Made by a program: the position numbers and the translations under genes. Positions 40,614-51,731 of a stretch of 64,000 nucleotides of DNA are shown here, in pieces. Source of the stretch: Vespa crabro (taxonomy: Eukaryota; Arthropoda; Insecta; Hymenoptera; Vespidae); the NCBI RefSeq assembly GCF_910589235.1, contig NC_060957.1, positions 372,001 through 436,000 on the forward strand, given 5' to 3'. The notes beneath the pieces are model-generated. The model saw only the letters and a program-made list of their open reading frames with translations. It ran no database searches and had not been told where the DNA came from. The number at the start of each line of letters is the position of its first letter. Position 1 is the first letter of the stretch.

Positions 40614-41610
40614 TTTCCTCTTTCTCGTTCGTTTCGCTTAATAGAAGGGTTCTATTTTTAATATACGACGTACTGCTTTAGTTCAGGAAAGCGTTGTACC
40701 GATAATTCTACATGGCACAGTTTTTCGTTCACGCTTTTTTTTTCGTCCACGGCATCGAATTCGAAGCTCATTTTTTTTCGTTATTTTCATCTTTTTTTCT
40801 TTTTCTTTGCTTTTTCTCCTTTTTTTTCTTCGCAAGACCCCCCCCCCCGCCCCATCGACGAAAGTGACGTTAATCCAACGAGTGTGAAATCCGAAAGAAA
40901 AGGTGGAGCAGAGCAAGATGATAAGCTTGAACCAAAGAACCGGGAGACCACCTTTATTTTTCCTTTCTTTCGAATTCAACCGTGAGAAAGAAAAGGGAAG
41001 AAGTCCTGGAAAAGCTTTGTGTGATAACATAACGTTTATTGGCTCAATAAACACCGGCCGAGTCAAGAAATATCGATTTATCGTCTCGTTTGGCAAGTTT
41101 ACAAAAAATTACTAAGCTTTCGTAACTCGTAAAAATAATTTCATTCGATATATTTCTTATTTACTTTTTTGTTTACGGTAAAGAGGAATGAATCACAATC
41201 AAAAAATTGCGGAATTTACGTTTCAGTCCGTCACGTTAAGTTTTCCAAAAGCTTCATCATTATCTCTGGATTTTTTCATAGCTCGTGAAAATAATTTCGA
41301 TATATATTTCTTTTCATTTTGTTTATGATAATAAGGATTTCGTTAAGGATCAAAAAATCCATCGATTTGTTCGAAAAGGCAAATAAAAACGTGGAAACAG
41401 TGAGGAGTGGGGGTTCCAGGTCGTCATCGATCGATTTAATTACTGGTACACGTGTCACGCTATAATTTTCAACGAACGGTAAAATCGATTGTGTGTGACG
41501 TCTTTGCGACATACAGCACCCTTATGTAATTTACATACTTTCTTTCCCTCGCTTTTTGTCTGTCTATCTGTCTCCCTATTTCTCTTTCCCTTTCTCTCTC
41601 TTTTTCCGGC

Positions 41611-41656
<46 letters not shown>

Positions 41657-42625
41657 AGTTCTACCCTTCAATGCGAATTCACATAGCATATAAAATCGAG
41701 TTAAAATTTACGATTATTTTTTCTCCTTAAATTAGTTAGGATAGTTAAGCTCTTAATACTTTTCCGCTCGATAAACGTTCATCGATCGTTTCTAAAATGC
41801 GAAAGCCCTCTCTCTCACTGATACGAAGATTATGCGAATCGTGTGCAATTATGTCTGTCTATTTATCTCTATCCCTCTTTCATCGAAGATCCCTAGTAAT
41901 CGTAAAAGGTAGAAGATCGGTAAGAAAGATCGAAAGACGATTTCTACTTCAATTCAACCCGAGAAATGGGATTTCGAAAAGTTTAAACGTCCTAAAGCGA
42001 CTTTATTACTTTTCTCTATCGATCGATCTATCTATCGAGAAGCTCAGAGAATCGAAAACTCACCTCTGACATCTTTCAGATATATCCCGTTGAGAATAAA
42101 ATCTTCGGATGTTGAATGCTAATGTCAAAGCCACTGCCTTTTCTCGCCCATCTTCTTTTTTTTTTTCTCCTTCTCTTTTCCCTTTCTTTTTTCCTTTCTC
42201 CTCCTCTCTCCTTCTTTCTTATTTTTCTTTCACTCAAAATTCGAATTTATTTAATCGAACAATAGAAAATCATAGAGCGAAAGTCGAAACCGTTCACCAT
42301 CGGTTCACAAAATGTATGCACAATAGAAAGCTCAAATTCATAACGCGAGACTTAGAGAAGTTACTCGGTTTGTGGGAGTGAGCGAGCGAATGAGCGAGCG
42401 AGTAAAAGAAAGAAACTTCTCGTTGGCAGGTAGGAGCGTTCTCTAGGCCAGACAATGCCAGACTAACGGGTATCACCTCAGTTCATCGAGGAGGAGATCT
42501 ACAGAGTGAAAATACCCCTTCCTCTTTTTCTTTCTCATACTATCTTCCTCTCACTAAGCTGCTGTTGCTACTGTTCTTGTTAGATAGAAAAAGGAAGAAG
42601 GAGAATCAAAGGGGTTGAACAGTCT

Positions 42626-42667
<42 letters not shown>

Positions 42668-45600
42668 TTATATACGTATCCCTTTTGCGACATATAACCC
42701 CTTCGAAATGTCACGGGATCGTTCGTGCAAAAGGGCCGATAATCGAGCTCAGAAAGCTTCATCGATGGCTCGTCAACTGCTTATAGCCACCAGAGTATAT
42801 ACTTAAAGTAGATCAACCAAGCTCCATGTCTCTCCGTTTGTGAAAGGAATTCTTCTCCTCTTTTTTTTTTCTTTTTTTTTTTTTCATTGTATATATAGCT
42901 GGATATATTTCTCGAAAAATGAAGAAAATTGATTTTCCTCGCGCTGATAGATCGCGTGAGTGATAAATAAAATTTATCGTCTGACATTACAGAAAGTTTT
43001 TTTACGAACGATATGATGTTCATTTACTAGAATATTTCTCTATAAAAAAAAAAAAAAAAAAATGTATTATATATATATATACATATTTGTGTATGTGTAC
43101 GTGCGTTTTTTTTACATAGATATTACTTTTTTCTCTCTCAAAGAATGAAGACCGTTAGTACTTTCTTAGAAGACTGTTAGTTCTTTCATCGATTTTATCG
43201 ACCATAGAAAAAAAGAAATGGAATAATCATATATACGTTATCTAGGTCGCATTTATCATTGAACTAGTCGAATCCTATTGACGGTGAGAAACGATGATAA
43301 TCGGGTGTCGACAGACATGTTCAAAGGCAACTTCTGTCGAAACGAACGCTCATTAATATTTAAATCAAGTCGACTCGTCAATGCAGTGAGAGTCGGGAAA
43401 CCAGTATGTTGAAAGTCGTCCAGGTAATATGCAGAGACTGCTGGACGGTGATACAATGGTTGGTTGAAATCCGTTGTCAGTTTGGTCGTGGTGGTTTTCT
43501 CGAACGTGTAAGGGTTTTCCATCGGTTGTTCACGAAAGTCAAAGGGGTGATACATATACGATCTCTCTCTCTCTCTCTCTCTTTTTCTCCATCTCCTTTT
43601 CACTCACTCGATATACTCTACTGCTCCTCCTACTACAGGAATCCTAACACTCATAGCGTCAGGCAAGGCCGATAATTAAGTTATTTCACGGTAGTGTATG
43701 CTATCCAGGAGAACAAGAGTTTCTCGCCATTTCAACGAAGAAGTTTTCATCATCCCACACTATCATATTTCTCTCTTTCTCCGTCTCTCTCTCTCTCTCT
43801 TTCTTTCTCTCTATGTTTCTCTGTAAATTGTTTTACCGTGTCTTATTTTGACGAGTGTAGTAATAGATCTATCTCAATTTCCTCGTTTCACTGATCCCTT
43901 TGTTAAGGAAAAGCTAAATGTTTTCAACCAGAAACAACGCGTTGCTTTTATGTATGTACATCTTCCTTTACTCATAATTAAATGAACGAAATTAATGGAG
44001 GGCTAAACGTAATTATCTTCGTATGCAGAACGCATTAGAACGAAACGAGATATTCTACTTGAGTGGACGCAAGGTAATCAAGGACGAAGAAGGCCTTGGT
44101 AAATTCCAATCGTGAGAGATTTCTCTCTCTCCCTCTCTCTCTTTCTCTCCCTTTAACTTTACCCTCTCTTTCTCTTTCATTTTCTTTCCCATCAGTCGAT
44201 TATTCGGGTGAACACTGAATCGGTTTATGCAAAACAGCGTACTTGATATAAGCACTGGCTCTGGACGGTTTCGTCCTTCGAAACTCTGCAGGATACAACT
44301 CGAGCTGTCAAGCCGCATAGGGACCTTAACAGTGAGATCGTGACAGTGCATTTAGTCTCGGCACTATCGGTTATCTGCACGAAAGCTTTCCTTCAGAGCG
44401 AATTCTCAAGAGGGCAAAGAGGAGAATTTCTGTAAGAGGCGAGGACAGAGAGAAAGAAAGAGACGGAGAGAAAGGCTAAAGAGGAAAGAAAAAGCTTCGT
44501 GCATAATGAATTGTACTCCCTCGACGATCGTTTGTGTTTGTATATATACTTAAACACATATATGTATATATATTGTATAGGTACATAAGTCTGTGTGTAT
44601 GTACGCGTATACACACACATATACGTATCTATACAACATCGGTGTAATTAGCACGATTTTTCTGTCCCTTCCATTTACCCTTTCACTTACCAATCTCCAA
44701 GGTTTCTATTCAATCCGAAAGGATATCTTTCAATCGATTCCCTTTTGTCTTCTATCTTTCAATGTTCGATAAAATGCTCGAATTATAACAATAGCATAGG
44801 AAGTTTCGATTGATTATTTAGAATTCTCATTTACGAAGAAAAATCGTAATTTAACTGACTTTAGATCAATAAATTGACTATACGTAATTATATATTTTAG
44901 GATCATCTATTCGAGCGTTCTGTTTCTCGAAGAAGTTGATAGTTAAACGTCACGTAGACGTATCTAATTAAACTGATACCAAATTTACGATTTGCACATT
45001 GTAAACATACTTTTTTTTTTTTTTTTCGAAAACGGTATAGTTTGTTTGTAATATATTATTACAGGAGCGTTAAACTGCATGCGAAGTTATTGCTTGAGGT
45101 ATGTGATGAAGAGCATCTAAGATCACGTGAACATATTTAAGCTATGAGAATCCAAAAGAGACGTAAGTCACGTATATTAATGTTCCAAGAAAAGTTGAAA
45201 GTGCTTGTTGCTCTTGTATAATTAACATATTAAATCATTCTAATGGATGATTTTACAAAAAAATATTCATTCTGTTTATTGAGAATAATGAATATAATTT
45301 GCATATTCACGAAGATTATTAATTACATATTTGGTCTCTATCGCATGAGATAAGGAATTTTATATAATCGAAACTTTGATCGAGCTTAATGAATATTCTT
45401 GTCTTATTAATTATACGATTAATAGGGACAATTACAGTAGCTTTTATAGTTCACAGAAACGTAATTTGTCCCTGTTAAACGCTATTATTATACGAATGTT
45501 AAGTGTTCCAGTTACGTTCACTCTTCTCGCTTATTTAATCCTTTGAATAGTATGTCAGTTTGATGCTCTACGTACGTCCTATGTACCTTTTGAATTTTGC

Positions 45601-46958
45601 GCCAAAATAGCATTACCGTAAATTTACATCTGTTATAATTATTTTTTTTTCTCGTAGTAACTTTTTGTTCATTTGTTTGTTAAACACGAACAAGATAAAA
45701 ATTTCGTTTTTAATTCTATAACTTATGAAAATTAATTAAATAGTAATTTATTACGATAATCCTTTGTTCAAAGAGTTAAAAAAAAAAACTTGTTTATTAT
45801 TTTCTATTCACAAAACTCGTAATCTTTTATTACACTTTACTTGTTGATTACTACGTAATGCGTGAGTTTACTTACGAAAATGATTACAATTTTTTGAATG
45901 TCTATTTATTATTTAAATAAATCGTTATATACCGTCAAATTAAATTGAAACGTAAAAAATCAAATCGTAGGAAAATATAAAGTACTCGAATGAAAAATTT
46001 CAACGGTACTTTGTCGAGGCAATGAAAGTATCTCATAAAGTTAGAATTAAAAGGCCTATCCTTATTAAACAGAATCAAGGTTACGTAATGAAGTATCAAG
46101 AGCATAAACGCGTGTGCAGCACAAACACACAGATATCTATTAACTAGAGATCTTTGATTAGATCGTGTTTCTCGATTGTGTTTAACGTTACGAGAAATTT
46201 CTACTTTTACAAGGATAAAACGATAATTAACTAGGATTTTAAAACGTTACAATATAGCGCAGCTTTTAACTATTAATCGGCTTTGTTGATTGTTCGTCGA
46301 TAAATTAAAAGATGTTGAATAATTTCGACGAATATCGAGTTATGATTAAACTATGCTAATACAGTAAAATTTTGTAACCTTTCTGTTTGTGATACGGAAT
46401 TATGTTTACTCGTGCTTCATGATGCAACATCAAAAACTAAGTAAATATGTATGTAGGTAAGTACATCATTTTAACATGCATTTCTGTTAACTTTTGATAA
46501 GACCTAACAACCTTTAACGTCATTACATTCGTAACGTTTCAAGACGACGAGTTAAGTGTTGTGTTTGATATATATATATGTATGTATATATATATAATGT
46601 TATCGTACTATAAAAGATCGTAACCGATTGTGTGATCACGTAAGTTTCAAAGTAGGGTAAGACATGTATCGAAGTAAAGACGATCACTGGCATGCTTTTC
46701 TAAGACCTGATATACACATATATGTACAGTATCTATGTACACATATACATATACTCGTATGCAGGCATCACTTTTCTAAATTCCGGCCTCGAGAATTTTC
46801 ATTTGTAGAGAGACGAACGAAGGGATACCACTCGGCGGACTGCTGGAGCGATTTACCTCTTTTACCTGAGCTGACTTCGATCGGGGATCAGCGACCTGGA
46901 CGGTCTCGTCGGGAGGCAGCCGCCAGGAGTTCCTCTCGATGTTGACGCTGGCGTTCAT
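28308..46958 (-). CDS. Dpp10: inactive dipeptidyl peptidase (DPP6/DPP10-like), 13 coding exons
   Basis: Thirteen exons, listed separately, join in phase to 854 codons plus stop; vertebrate DPP6 and DPP10 are of similar size. Order: short cytoplasmic tail (1-43), one membrane anchor (about 44-66, type II), beta-propeller, alpha/beta-hydrolase. The propeller keeps the double-Glu loop DWLYQEEV (Glu248-Glu249), which in DPP4 grips the substrate N-terminus. The hydrolase keeps Asp796 (HGLADL) and His828 (DEDH), but the nucleophile elbow reads GWGYGGY, so Gly720 replaces Ser (codon 28968-28970). Peptidase activity is therefore not expected. Vertebrate DPP6 and DPP10 also lack this Ser and act as auxiliary subunits of Kv4 channels. 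A similar neuronal role is inference. Genes of this family are often labelled venom DPP4 in Hymenoptera; loss of the Ser argues against that here. Intron 1 is about 11.1 kb, while the 3' half is compact. Confidence 0.93.
28571..28776 (-). CDS. Dpp10: DPP10-like exon 12 (triad Asp)
   Basis: It encodes residues 754-821, with FTERVLGAP and LYLLHGLADL carrying the retained Asp796. The donor is CAG|GTAAGT. Confidence 0.95.
28871..29315 (-). CDS. Dpp10: DPP10-like exon 11 (hydrolase core, Gly at nucleophile)
   Basis: It encodes residues 605-752. It includes DVRGARGQG, VEVQDQLT and the nucleophile elbow GWGYGGY, with Gly720 at the usual Ser site (GGT, one base from AGT). The donor is A|GTAAGA. Confidence 0.96.
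29408..29630 (-). CDS. Dpp10: DPP10-like exon 10
   Basis: It encodes residues 531-604 (FYYTNCTHFGASVSP ... CEGPGLPLAGVH). CEGPGLP is a strong family signature at the end of the propeller. The acceptor is CTCTTACAG and the donor is GAG|GTAACA. Confidence 0.94.
29686..29724. repeat. (TA)19 microsatellite inside intron 9
   Basis: It occupies about a third of the 124-base GC-AG intron, 25 bases downstream of the splice donor on the - strand. Length variation here would change intron size directly. Confidence 0.94.
29755..29933 (-). CDS. Dpp10: DPP10-like exon 9 (GC splice donor)
   Basis: It encodes residues 471-529 (VSEILAWDTKAHLVYYLG ... CVTCDLGEVLWSS). The only donor that keeps the frame with the strong acceptor of exon 10 is AG|GCAAGC, a GC-AG intron. 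The two GT dinucleotides nearby leave the wrong phase. Confidence 0.85.
30122..30440 (-). CDS. Dpp10: DPP10-like exon 8
   Basis: It encodes residues 365-470 (GWVGGDASQIAVVWMTRSQN ... LSHGRYE), the later propeller blades. The acceptor is TTTCCAG and the donor is GAG|GTTAGC. Confidence 0.93.
30632..30897 (-). CDS. Dpp10: DPP10-like exon 7
   Basis: It encodes residues 276-363. It carries a low-complexity Gly/Ser/Pro insert (about residues 288-310) before the conserved IRYPTPGSANPEVDLWLLEV. The donor is CA|GTAAGC. Confidence 0.93.
31000..31297 (-). CDS. Dpp10: DPP10-like exon 6 (double-Glu motif)
   Basis: It encodes residues 177-275, with ENDIYLRI, the substrate-binding-type loop DWLYQEEV (Glu248, Glu249) and FNDTQ. 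The glutamates are retained although the catalytic serine is lost. Confidence 0.95.
31939..31991 (-). CDS. Dpp10: DPP10-like exon 5
   Basis: It encodes residues 159-175 (VFKNTFTAHYTVYDVTN) plus two bases of codon 176. This 53-base micro-exon matches the family's conserved HSYTxxYxxYD region. The acceptor is TTTTTCAG and the donor is GA|GTAAGA. Confidence 0.9.
32278..32352 (-). CDS. Dpp10: DPP10-like exon 4
   Basis: It encodes residues 134-158, including SSDLRYVLFKHNVKP, a typical propeller blade of the family. Exactly 25 codons, phase 0 at both ends. The donor is CCG|GTAAGC. Confidence 0.9.
32353..35157 (-). other. DPP10-like intron 3, 2.8 kb
   Basis: Mostly AT-rich. It includes a (TATG)5 tetranucleotide repeat at about 34242-34262 and a higher-GC patch at 33300-33480 with no supported exon. 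Confidence 0.7.
35158..35356 (-). CDS. Dpp10: DPP10-like exon 3
   Basis: It encodes residues 68-133, the start of the extracellular propeller (PPTWVSHDKFVYQADDG). N-x-T sites occur near its end. The donor is CTC|GTACGT. Confidence 0.92.
35615..35721 (-). CDS. Dpp10: DPP10-like exon 2 (membrane anchor)
   Basis: It encodes residues 32-66 plus two bases of codon 67. It holds GGHNWRS followed by an uninterrupted hydrophobic run of about 23 residues ending IYLLG, the single type II membrane anchor. The acceptor is CATCTAG and the donor is GG|GTAAGT. Confidence 0.92.
39232..39297 (-). CDS. possible alternative first exon of the DPP10-like gene
   Basis: An ATG at 39297 opens 22 codons (MEYLKAVMSR...DISSLG) ending at a GTAGTA donor in phase 0, the phase needed to join exon 2 at 35721. 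Composition is coding-like and the site is in intron 1. Vertebrate DPP6 and DPP10 use several alternative first exons with different cytoplasmic tails. The donor is weak, and no upstream promoter was identified. Confidence 0.25.
40255..40285. repeat. (CT)n microsatellite in intron 1
   Basis: CT run of about 30 bases. Confidence 0.93.
40579..40605. repeat. (CT)n microsatellite in intron 1
   Basis: Second CT run, about 300 bases from the previous one. Confidence 0.92.
41615..41653. repeat. (CT)19 microsatellite in intron 1
   Basis: The longest pure CT run in the intron. Confidence 0.94.
42631..42662. repeat. (CT)16 microsatellite in intron 1
   Basis: Pure CT run. Confidence 0.94.
43256..43603 (-). 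other. unassigned intronic open frame, about 115 codons
   Basis: It lies inside intron 1 on the same strand as the DPP10-like gene. After an Arg-Glu leader made by the CT repeat, about 95 codons have mixed, soluble-looking composition (YHPFDFREQPMENPYTFEK). I recognise no domain and see no clear splice sites linking it to the host gene. It may be chance or a decayed insertion. Confidence 0.15.
43563..43582. repeat. (CT)10 microsatellite in intron 1
   Basis: Short CT run next to an open frame on the - strand. Confidence 0.9.
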
Positions 46959-47128
46959 AGCGCTCTCCTCCTCCACTCCTCGTTTTCTTCTTCTCCTTCT
47001 TCTTTTTTTGCTTCCTCAACCACTTCCTCCTTCCAGTCCAATCTTTTCCCCGACGAGGTCCCCAGGGTAACCACCCCCGGGCCACTCCTGGGGCCGAGAG
47101 TCTACCACGACAATCCACAGCTTTTCAC
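46866..47128 (-). CDS. Dpp10: DPP10-like exon 1: 5' UTR plus residues 1-31
   Basis: The coding part is 46958-46866, starting MNASVNIERN and ending ...RSKSAQ with donor CAG|GTAAAA in phase 0. An in-frame TGA upstream fixes the ATG within this exon. The 5' side ends at 47128 after a T-rich acceptor (CTTGTACAG), so at least one further untranslated exon and the promoter must lie to the right. The 170-base leader is unusually GC-rich for the region. Confidence 0.78.
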
Positions 47129-49001
47129 CTGTACAAGAATAAAAGAAAAAAAATTCCCTGTCAATAATCTGTCAATAATCCTTTTTCCCCCTTTTCAAGA
47201 AATCGAACATTTTATATTTTTACCTGATCGATCGGTAAATGAAGAATTTTCTTCATCTTCTTTTTATTCGAATTTATTTCCTCCGTTTAATTACCTTTTT
47301 TTTTTCTACTTATTTATTTATTTATCATTTCATTTACTTGGAATGATCTGTCCGAAATATTACGATTAATATTACCTATGAGTGTTACATATAATTTTAT
47401 ATATCTATGGTATCTATCTTTCAGTTAAATTGAGATAAAATCATTGTCAATAAGAAGTATTAAATATTTTTATAATCGTATAGAAAGATGATATCTGAAT
47501 GGAATCACTGAAGAATAGCAGAATGATTAATTAATTAACGTCTCAATAGTTTGTATTTGAAGTCAAATTGAATGATTGAAAGTATTCAGTTTTCCAATTA
47601 TAATTGGAAATAGTATTTTGGAATTTGGTGAAAGAGTATAAACGTCTAGTTTCGATTAGACGAACGGTAGATTTCCAAAAAGGAAGATGATACGAAGAAT
47701 GGAAGGAAAGTCGAAGGATAATAATGAACGAGCAAAACTTCATTGAAGTCGGCCTCTAAATTAAATATCAGTATTCGAAAGTAATAGCAAACGAATACTC
47801 ATTTCTCACAGTTTCAGTTACGAAACATTTCATTTCCCTCGCATTTCTTTATTCTCCTTTATCGATCAATTTTGAAGTTATTTCTTTTTAATCAATGTTA
47901 CGGAACAAACATTTATTCGATTTCATTCTGGGAATTTTATTCTAGCTCTATCGTTCTTGCAATTCATTCGAGTGTGATTTTGAGTTAATGCAATTTATTG
48001 ATTATTTCTTTTTTTTTTCTTTTTTTTTTTTTTTTTTTCTTTATTTCAGCATCGTATTTGGTTATACGATAAATTTTATAGAAATGACTTGCGTGAGAAT
48101 AAAAATTTGTTGCGGAGATTTTTCTATTTCATTTTTATTCGTGAAACGTATGAAGAAATTATTACACGTAGATGTTCGTGGTAAGTGATCGTGAACGAGT
48201 CCAACATCGACAGCAATAAATTTCGAATTCGGATGGATTTATGAAACGTCAAAAGAGAATGAACAAATTGTACTAAAAAACGCATGATTTTTAATAAAAA
48301 GCAAATCCGATTAGTTCGAATTATTTAAAGTTTCTTTTTCTTTTATCGTCCTCAAGTCATCCTCGTCATTGAACAAGTAGTTGCCATTTTCGCATGAGCG
48401 AAAATGCTTATTGCCCTGCATATAAAAGATTCTACCTTGAACATAAGATCGATATACTTTTACGAGCCAAACGTGGCACAACTGAACTTCTTTACATAAT
48501 TATGTAAAAATCACTACGAACTTCGTCCCACTTTCGAAATTATTATCGTTTGAACCTACCAGCGTCACGTACGAAATAGCACGTACATATGTGCGTTCCC
48601 ATCTATTATTCACTCTGTGAGATACTAACAATCAGAAACATGAGATGATTATGTTAAGCTACAGATAATCCTACGTCTTTGTTCTTTATTATCTACCTGC
48701 AATCAATTAAAACAATACTATCAGAAACTGTACAATAAGACATTTTTTGAAGCACTTTTTAAATAATTGAATTTGAAGTCTATCTCTAGTTTTTCTTTCA
48801 TTTTATTCAATTTAAATTTTGTTTTGTCTATAATTTATATTAAATGTCTGTTTGACTATGTATGTGTGTTCACTTTATCAATCAAGTTTATATTGAAAAT
48901 TTTCTCTTTTCTTCATTTATATTATATTTCATTTCGCATATTGAAACGTTTTAGTTTTAGCAAGAAACGCCATTTTGCGGTTTTCTTTCTTCATATAATA
49001 G

Positions 49002-49337
49002 TTACTTGACGGTAATACAGGCTTTTCGCAAACACCAAGAAATTCGTCCAAAAAAGGATTATTTATCTTTATATCAAAAAATAAGAATCAATACTTCTCC
49101 AGGAAGTTTATCCGCATTAAAAACAAGTTTAAAGAAATTTCTTTCAAAATTAAAGCAGAAAACCAATCTCGCTATACAGAGATTAAATTCCTTAAACGTA
49201 ATGAGGAATGGTTAGCCAGAGATTTCATATATCCAAGTACAATATTAGCACAAATCCCGCTTACAAGTCCAACTAATCCAGCAGTGGAGCTGAAGTTATT
49301 TATTGTAACCTTCTTTGAATTTGTTTCGAAAAAATAA
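49002..49337 (+). other. open frame without ATG, 111 codons, possible exon or fossil
   Basis: It runs from just after a TAG to a TAA. The middle and end (SRYTEIKFLKRNEEWLARDF, IPLTSPTNPAVELKLF) look coding-like although the DNA is AT-rich. An overlapping frame at 49006-49215 is also open, so one of the two is a shadow. There is no ATG, so it could be an exon or a transposase remnant. I could not place it in a family. Confidence 0.2.
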
Positions 49338-49735
49338 ATTATAAAACGGTAAAAAAAAAAAAAACAATATATTGTATAGATATTATTAGAAAAAAATTAT
49401 TTTTTGTAAGATCGTTTAATTCAAACTTCATTTTGATATATTTTAGGATTTCAAATATATATGGAAATGTCACTAAAATTTTCGATCCTGCCCAGTGCCC
49501 GTTGTCGTGTACATTATATGAACAAATTTGCCAACATTTTTTGCAATTGCATCACTCTCTAGTATTCTTTTTTTTTTCTACGAGTGTATGTGCGCGCATG
49601 TGTGTGCGCGTGAAAGAGAGAGAAAGAGAGAGGAAATATGACGTTTTGTATTTATGTAGCGATGCAAAAACACAAAGATGATAAGTAAAATATTTCGTAA
49701 AATTATTTTTCCCGTCATTTCGTTAATAAAAAAAA

Positions 49736-49737
<2 letters not shown>

Positions 49738-49767
<30 letters not shown>
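49738..49767. repeat. (TA)15 microsatellite
   Basis: Uninterrupted TA run. Confidence 0.93.
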
Positions 49768-49776
<9 letters not shown>

Positions 49777-50190
49777 TATAACGTTCAAAGAGATTTCAAT
49801 AAAATTCTTCGAAAGGGGTTGTTCGTGTATCATTTACACATATTTCAATTAGCTTTCGTGTAGAAAAATTTGTACTATTTTTATTACGTTCAATATTTTA
49901 ACGTATTCGTAAAATTAATCGAGAAAAGAATCCGTCATATGATCTCGATATACTCGTCCGGTTGATGATCAATATTTTGAATATCTGACTTAAATCAACT
50001 CGTTCGAATTTCTCCTTAATCAATATGAAAAATAAACTGAGGAATTATAAAAGTAAATGATATCGATGCTTGGAAAGTAAAAAAGAGAATTTATTCGCGA
50101 ATATATCGAAGATAAAAAAACGATGGATGGATATGAGGTAGGACGTTATCCTCAACGACAACGAAGGTGGTGGTACGTTCGCCTCGCTCG

Positions 50191-50216
50191 TGACGTCAAA
50201 GGGGCGCGTTACGTCA
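50191..50216. promoter_or_regulatory. CRE cluster in a GC-rich patch
   Basis: A perfect palindromic cAMP-response element TGACGTCA at 50191-50198 is followed 10 bases later by a half-site TTACGTCA at 50209-50216. The surrounding 100 bases are far richer in CpG than the region. It lies about 3.1 kb upstream of the first recognised exon of the DPP10-like gene. CREB/ATF binding at the promoter of that gene is inference. Confidence 0.35.
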
Positions 50217-51731
50217 GCAGTGCGGTAGACCGTGTGGGAACAGTCACCGTGAGGGATGTGGACTAGTGGAGAAAGAGGAGAACGAGAAGGAGTGGGGAGT
50301 AATCGAAGGAAAGAGGGGAGGAAAAGAGGTTGTTGGTGCTAGGGGGAGAGAATGGAGCAAGGGAGGATAGCTAAAGAACGATAGGAAGGGGTTGAGAGGC
50401 TGACGCAAAATAAGGTCGACTACCTTGGATTTCATTCATCGGCCACAGTCAGCCATGAACAGAACATCTACGTGGATTACTCCTTTGAGTTTGTTGAGTA
50501 TCTATGAACGAAAACACAAAGAGGGATATCTCTCATGGATATCCATTGTTAAAATGTTAACTGTTTATGACGAGTATACGGTTAAAAGGACAAACAAAGT
50601 TTCATTAAAATAGAAATAATATCGTAGTTTGTTTGTTTGTTTGTTTTTTTTTGTCTTTCTTTCTTTCTTTTCCCTTTTATTGTCATATCTTTCATTCCAC
50701 TCTATTCTTTTTATTTTGTATATCCATAATATATTGAAAATTTCAATGAGTTATTTCATTGAGGAAAAAGGAAAGAAAGTAATTACTTGCATGAGTGATT
50801 ATTTCGATAATCATTATAACGAGTCAGTTTTAGTAAAAGAGTAGAAAAGTTCGGTTAATGACTGTTGTGTAGAATAATCGACGATTTTATTGACCTCGAT
50901 TTTCTTTTCTCTATACTATATCAACGAAGAAAGATGAATGCTCTTGGCTGATAAAATCATTGAATGATGGATTGATGAAATTTATATTATATTCTTCTTA
51001 TGTTTTATATGAAATGAAAAATTTGGAGAGTTAAACTGAAAGAAAAAAGAAAAGAAAGAAAATATGTTGTGATACATCAGAACAAGCTTGTTTCGCTCGG
51101 ATTGTAAAAAAATCAATGCATATGCATATACATGTATATATATATGTATATACATGTATTATGATTTATAATAAATTCGTTCTCCCAATGTTTTTCAAAT
51201 ATATTTCGCACACGATTATATGTCATCATATTTTGTAATCATTTTAAGACAACATTTGAATCAGACTATCATTTAAAAATAGATAGAGCAGGGTTGATTA
51301 GATATGGAATTGATTAATCCTCTTTAATCTCTCGTTTTAAATCTTTTGGATCATTTTAAATGATTATATTTGAAAACTTTTGTTTATCTATCTATCAATG
51401 ATGATACGCAATATTTATAACGATAATTATTAAAAGTTTGTATAGACAATACCAAAAATGTTTGAGAGAATACATAGGTATCCTTAAAAAGATCTTTTTT
51501 CGATTTACAAAAATGTGTAGGATGTATAATAATAAAACTTATAATAATAATAAACAAGGAAAAACATTTTCATGAAAGATACCATTTTGTAAATATTAAA
51601 AATAAAAGCATGATAAGATAAAAGAGTAATAATTCTATACTTGAACGTTGCATAGCACAGAAATAAGTCGCTGATATTATCAAAACTCAAAATTATAATA
51701 CTTATAATTCCGTGAAAGTTAATTTTTCCAT

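Larger units (their letters stand above)
35722..46865 (-). other. first coding intron of the DPP10-like gene, 11.1 kb
   Basis: A long AT-rich intron carrying at least six (CT)n tracts, a (TG)n run near 39513-39530, a C-rich run at 40838-40853 and several open frames without recognisable domains. It also holds the possible alternative first exon at 39232-39297. The size fits a neuronal gene, where regulatory elements often sit in the first intron. Confidence 0.75.

Noticed and set aside
40683..41096. 137-codon - strand frame in intron 1
   Set aside because: A Lys/Arg-rich translation of poly-T and poly-C tracts, with no family features.
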